DNA of 5,488 nt from DAOVQB01 sp023128935. Lineage in GTDB: Bacteria > Eisenbacteria > RBG-16-71-46 > CAIMUX01 > WJJG01. The notes under the pieces were generated by a model. That model did no database searches, was not told the DNA's origin, and saw nothing but the letters and a program-made list of their open reading frames with translations. This document shows, piece after piece, positions 5,083-5,488 of the stretch; within the stretch, counting starts at the first letter, position 1; the number at the start of each line of letters is the position of its first letter. The stretch covers positions 1 through 5,488 of the forward strand of contig DAOVQB010000246.1 in NCBI GenBank assembly GCA_030628905.1, read 5' to 3'. The position numbers were made by a program, and so were the translations under genes.

Positions 5083-5488
5083 ATGAATTGGCGGGACGCA
5101 GACTTCCTGCGAGCGGTTGTTGAGTCCACCGAGGACGGGCTCCTCGTGGTGGAGGACAAGGGGCGCATTGTTTGCTGCAATGAGCGATTGGCCGACCTAT
5201 GGGGCATTCCGCCGGCTCTCCTGCAAAGAGAACAGGAAGGGGTCTTGCAGGCCTATATTCGGGATCAGATGGAGGATCCCGATGCATTCGATTGCTTTAT
5301 ACAATCTGGAGTGGAATCCGATGCGGTGGAGGGAATCGTCATCCGGCTCAAGGATGACCGTATGTTCCAGGGCTACTCCCGTCCGCTTCGAGTGGGTAAT
5401 GAATGGGCAGGGTGCTTATGGAGCCTGAGGGATATCACAGAACAGATGGAGGCGAAAACCGAGCGTCTTGAACATGAGGCCCGCCTGC
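5083..5488 (+). CDS. PAS-domain sensor protein, N-terminal fragment (probable sensor histidine kinase)
   Basis: The frame is open from ATG5083 to the window edge (135 residues). GGAGG at 5074-5078 lies 4 nt before the ATG, a strong but close ribosome binding site. The protein begins MNWRDADFLRAVVESTEDGL. Residues 10-118 form a PAS domain: DGLLVVEDKGRIVCCNERLA, then LWGIPPALL, a helical stretch (AYIRDQMEDPDAFDCFIQ), then DDRMFQGYSRPLRVGNEWAG and CLWSLRDITEQ. The last motif is the usual PAS ending that leads into a coiled-coil linker, which appears to start here (QMEAKTERLEHEARL). The 'GYSRPLRVG...WSLRDITE' form is common just before the dimerisation domain of soluble sensor histidine kinases, or before GGDEF or further PAS modules. 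The output domain lies outside the window, so kinase identity is inference. No membrane segment precedes the PAS, so it is probably cytoplasmic. Confidence 0.85.
   Translation, partial: MNWRDADFLRAVVESTEDGLLVVEDKGRIVCCNERLADLWGIPPALLQREQEGVLQAYIRDQMEDPDAFDCFIQSGVESDAVEGIVIRLKDDRMFQGYSRPLRVGNEWAGCLWSLRDITEQMEAKTERLEHEARL

Overview
The window is moderately GC-rich bacterial DNA with six protein-coding loci. Two carry lipobox signal peptides, which points to a secreting, probably diderm bacterium. The right-handed beta-helix repeat protein, the PEGA lipoprotein, the Rho_N-like basic protein and the PAS sensor are a mix I associate with uncultured environmental lineages (Latescibacterota, Eisenbacteria or deltaproteobacterial types). 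That placement is a guess; no marker gene here fixes the taxon. No tRNA, rRNA, CRISPR array or transposase is visible.

Positions 1-838 (+) hold the 3' part of a cysteine-rich beta-helix repeat protein whose reading frame is interrupted by an in-frame TGA at 95-97; the only ATG after it in that frame is at 200. A 250-bp gap with no clear gene follows. At 1089-2603 (+) lies a 504-aa lipoprotein with a duplicated-looking secreted domain and a Tyr/Trp-rich C-terminus. After 177 bp comes a 127-aa PEGA lipoprotein (2781-3164, +). After 256 bp comes a 104-aa basic protein with a Rho_N/SAP-like N-terminus (3421-3735, +).

Convergent with these is a metallo-beta-lactamase-fold hydrolase (3764-4675, -), whose end is 28 bp from the small basic gene. 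It is read away from a partial PAS-domain sensor protein that starts at 5083 (+) and runs off the window.

The 407-bp divergent intergenic region (4676-5082) is the most structured noncoding part. It has a near-perfect 27-bp palindrome (4759-4785), a 13-bp tandem duplication (4810-4835), a 15-bp-arm inverted repeat with a 45-nt loop (4871-4946), and a C8 tract (5032-5039). An 11-bp inverted repeat (5047-5057 with 5112-5122) brackets the sensor gene's ribosome binding site and start codon. These suggest regulated divergent transcription, but no regulator gene is in view.

The genes do not form a recognisable pathway. The left half is cell-envelope or secreted proteins. The right half is a hydrolase and a sensor with a shared control region.
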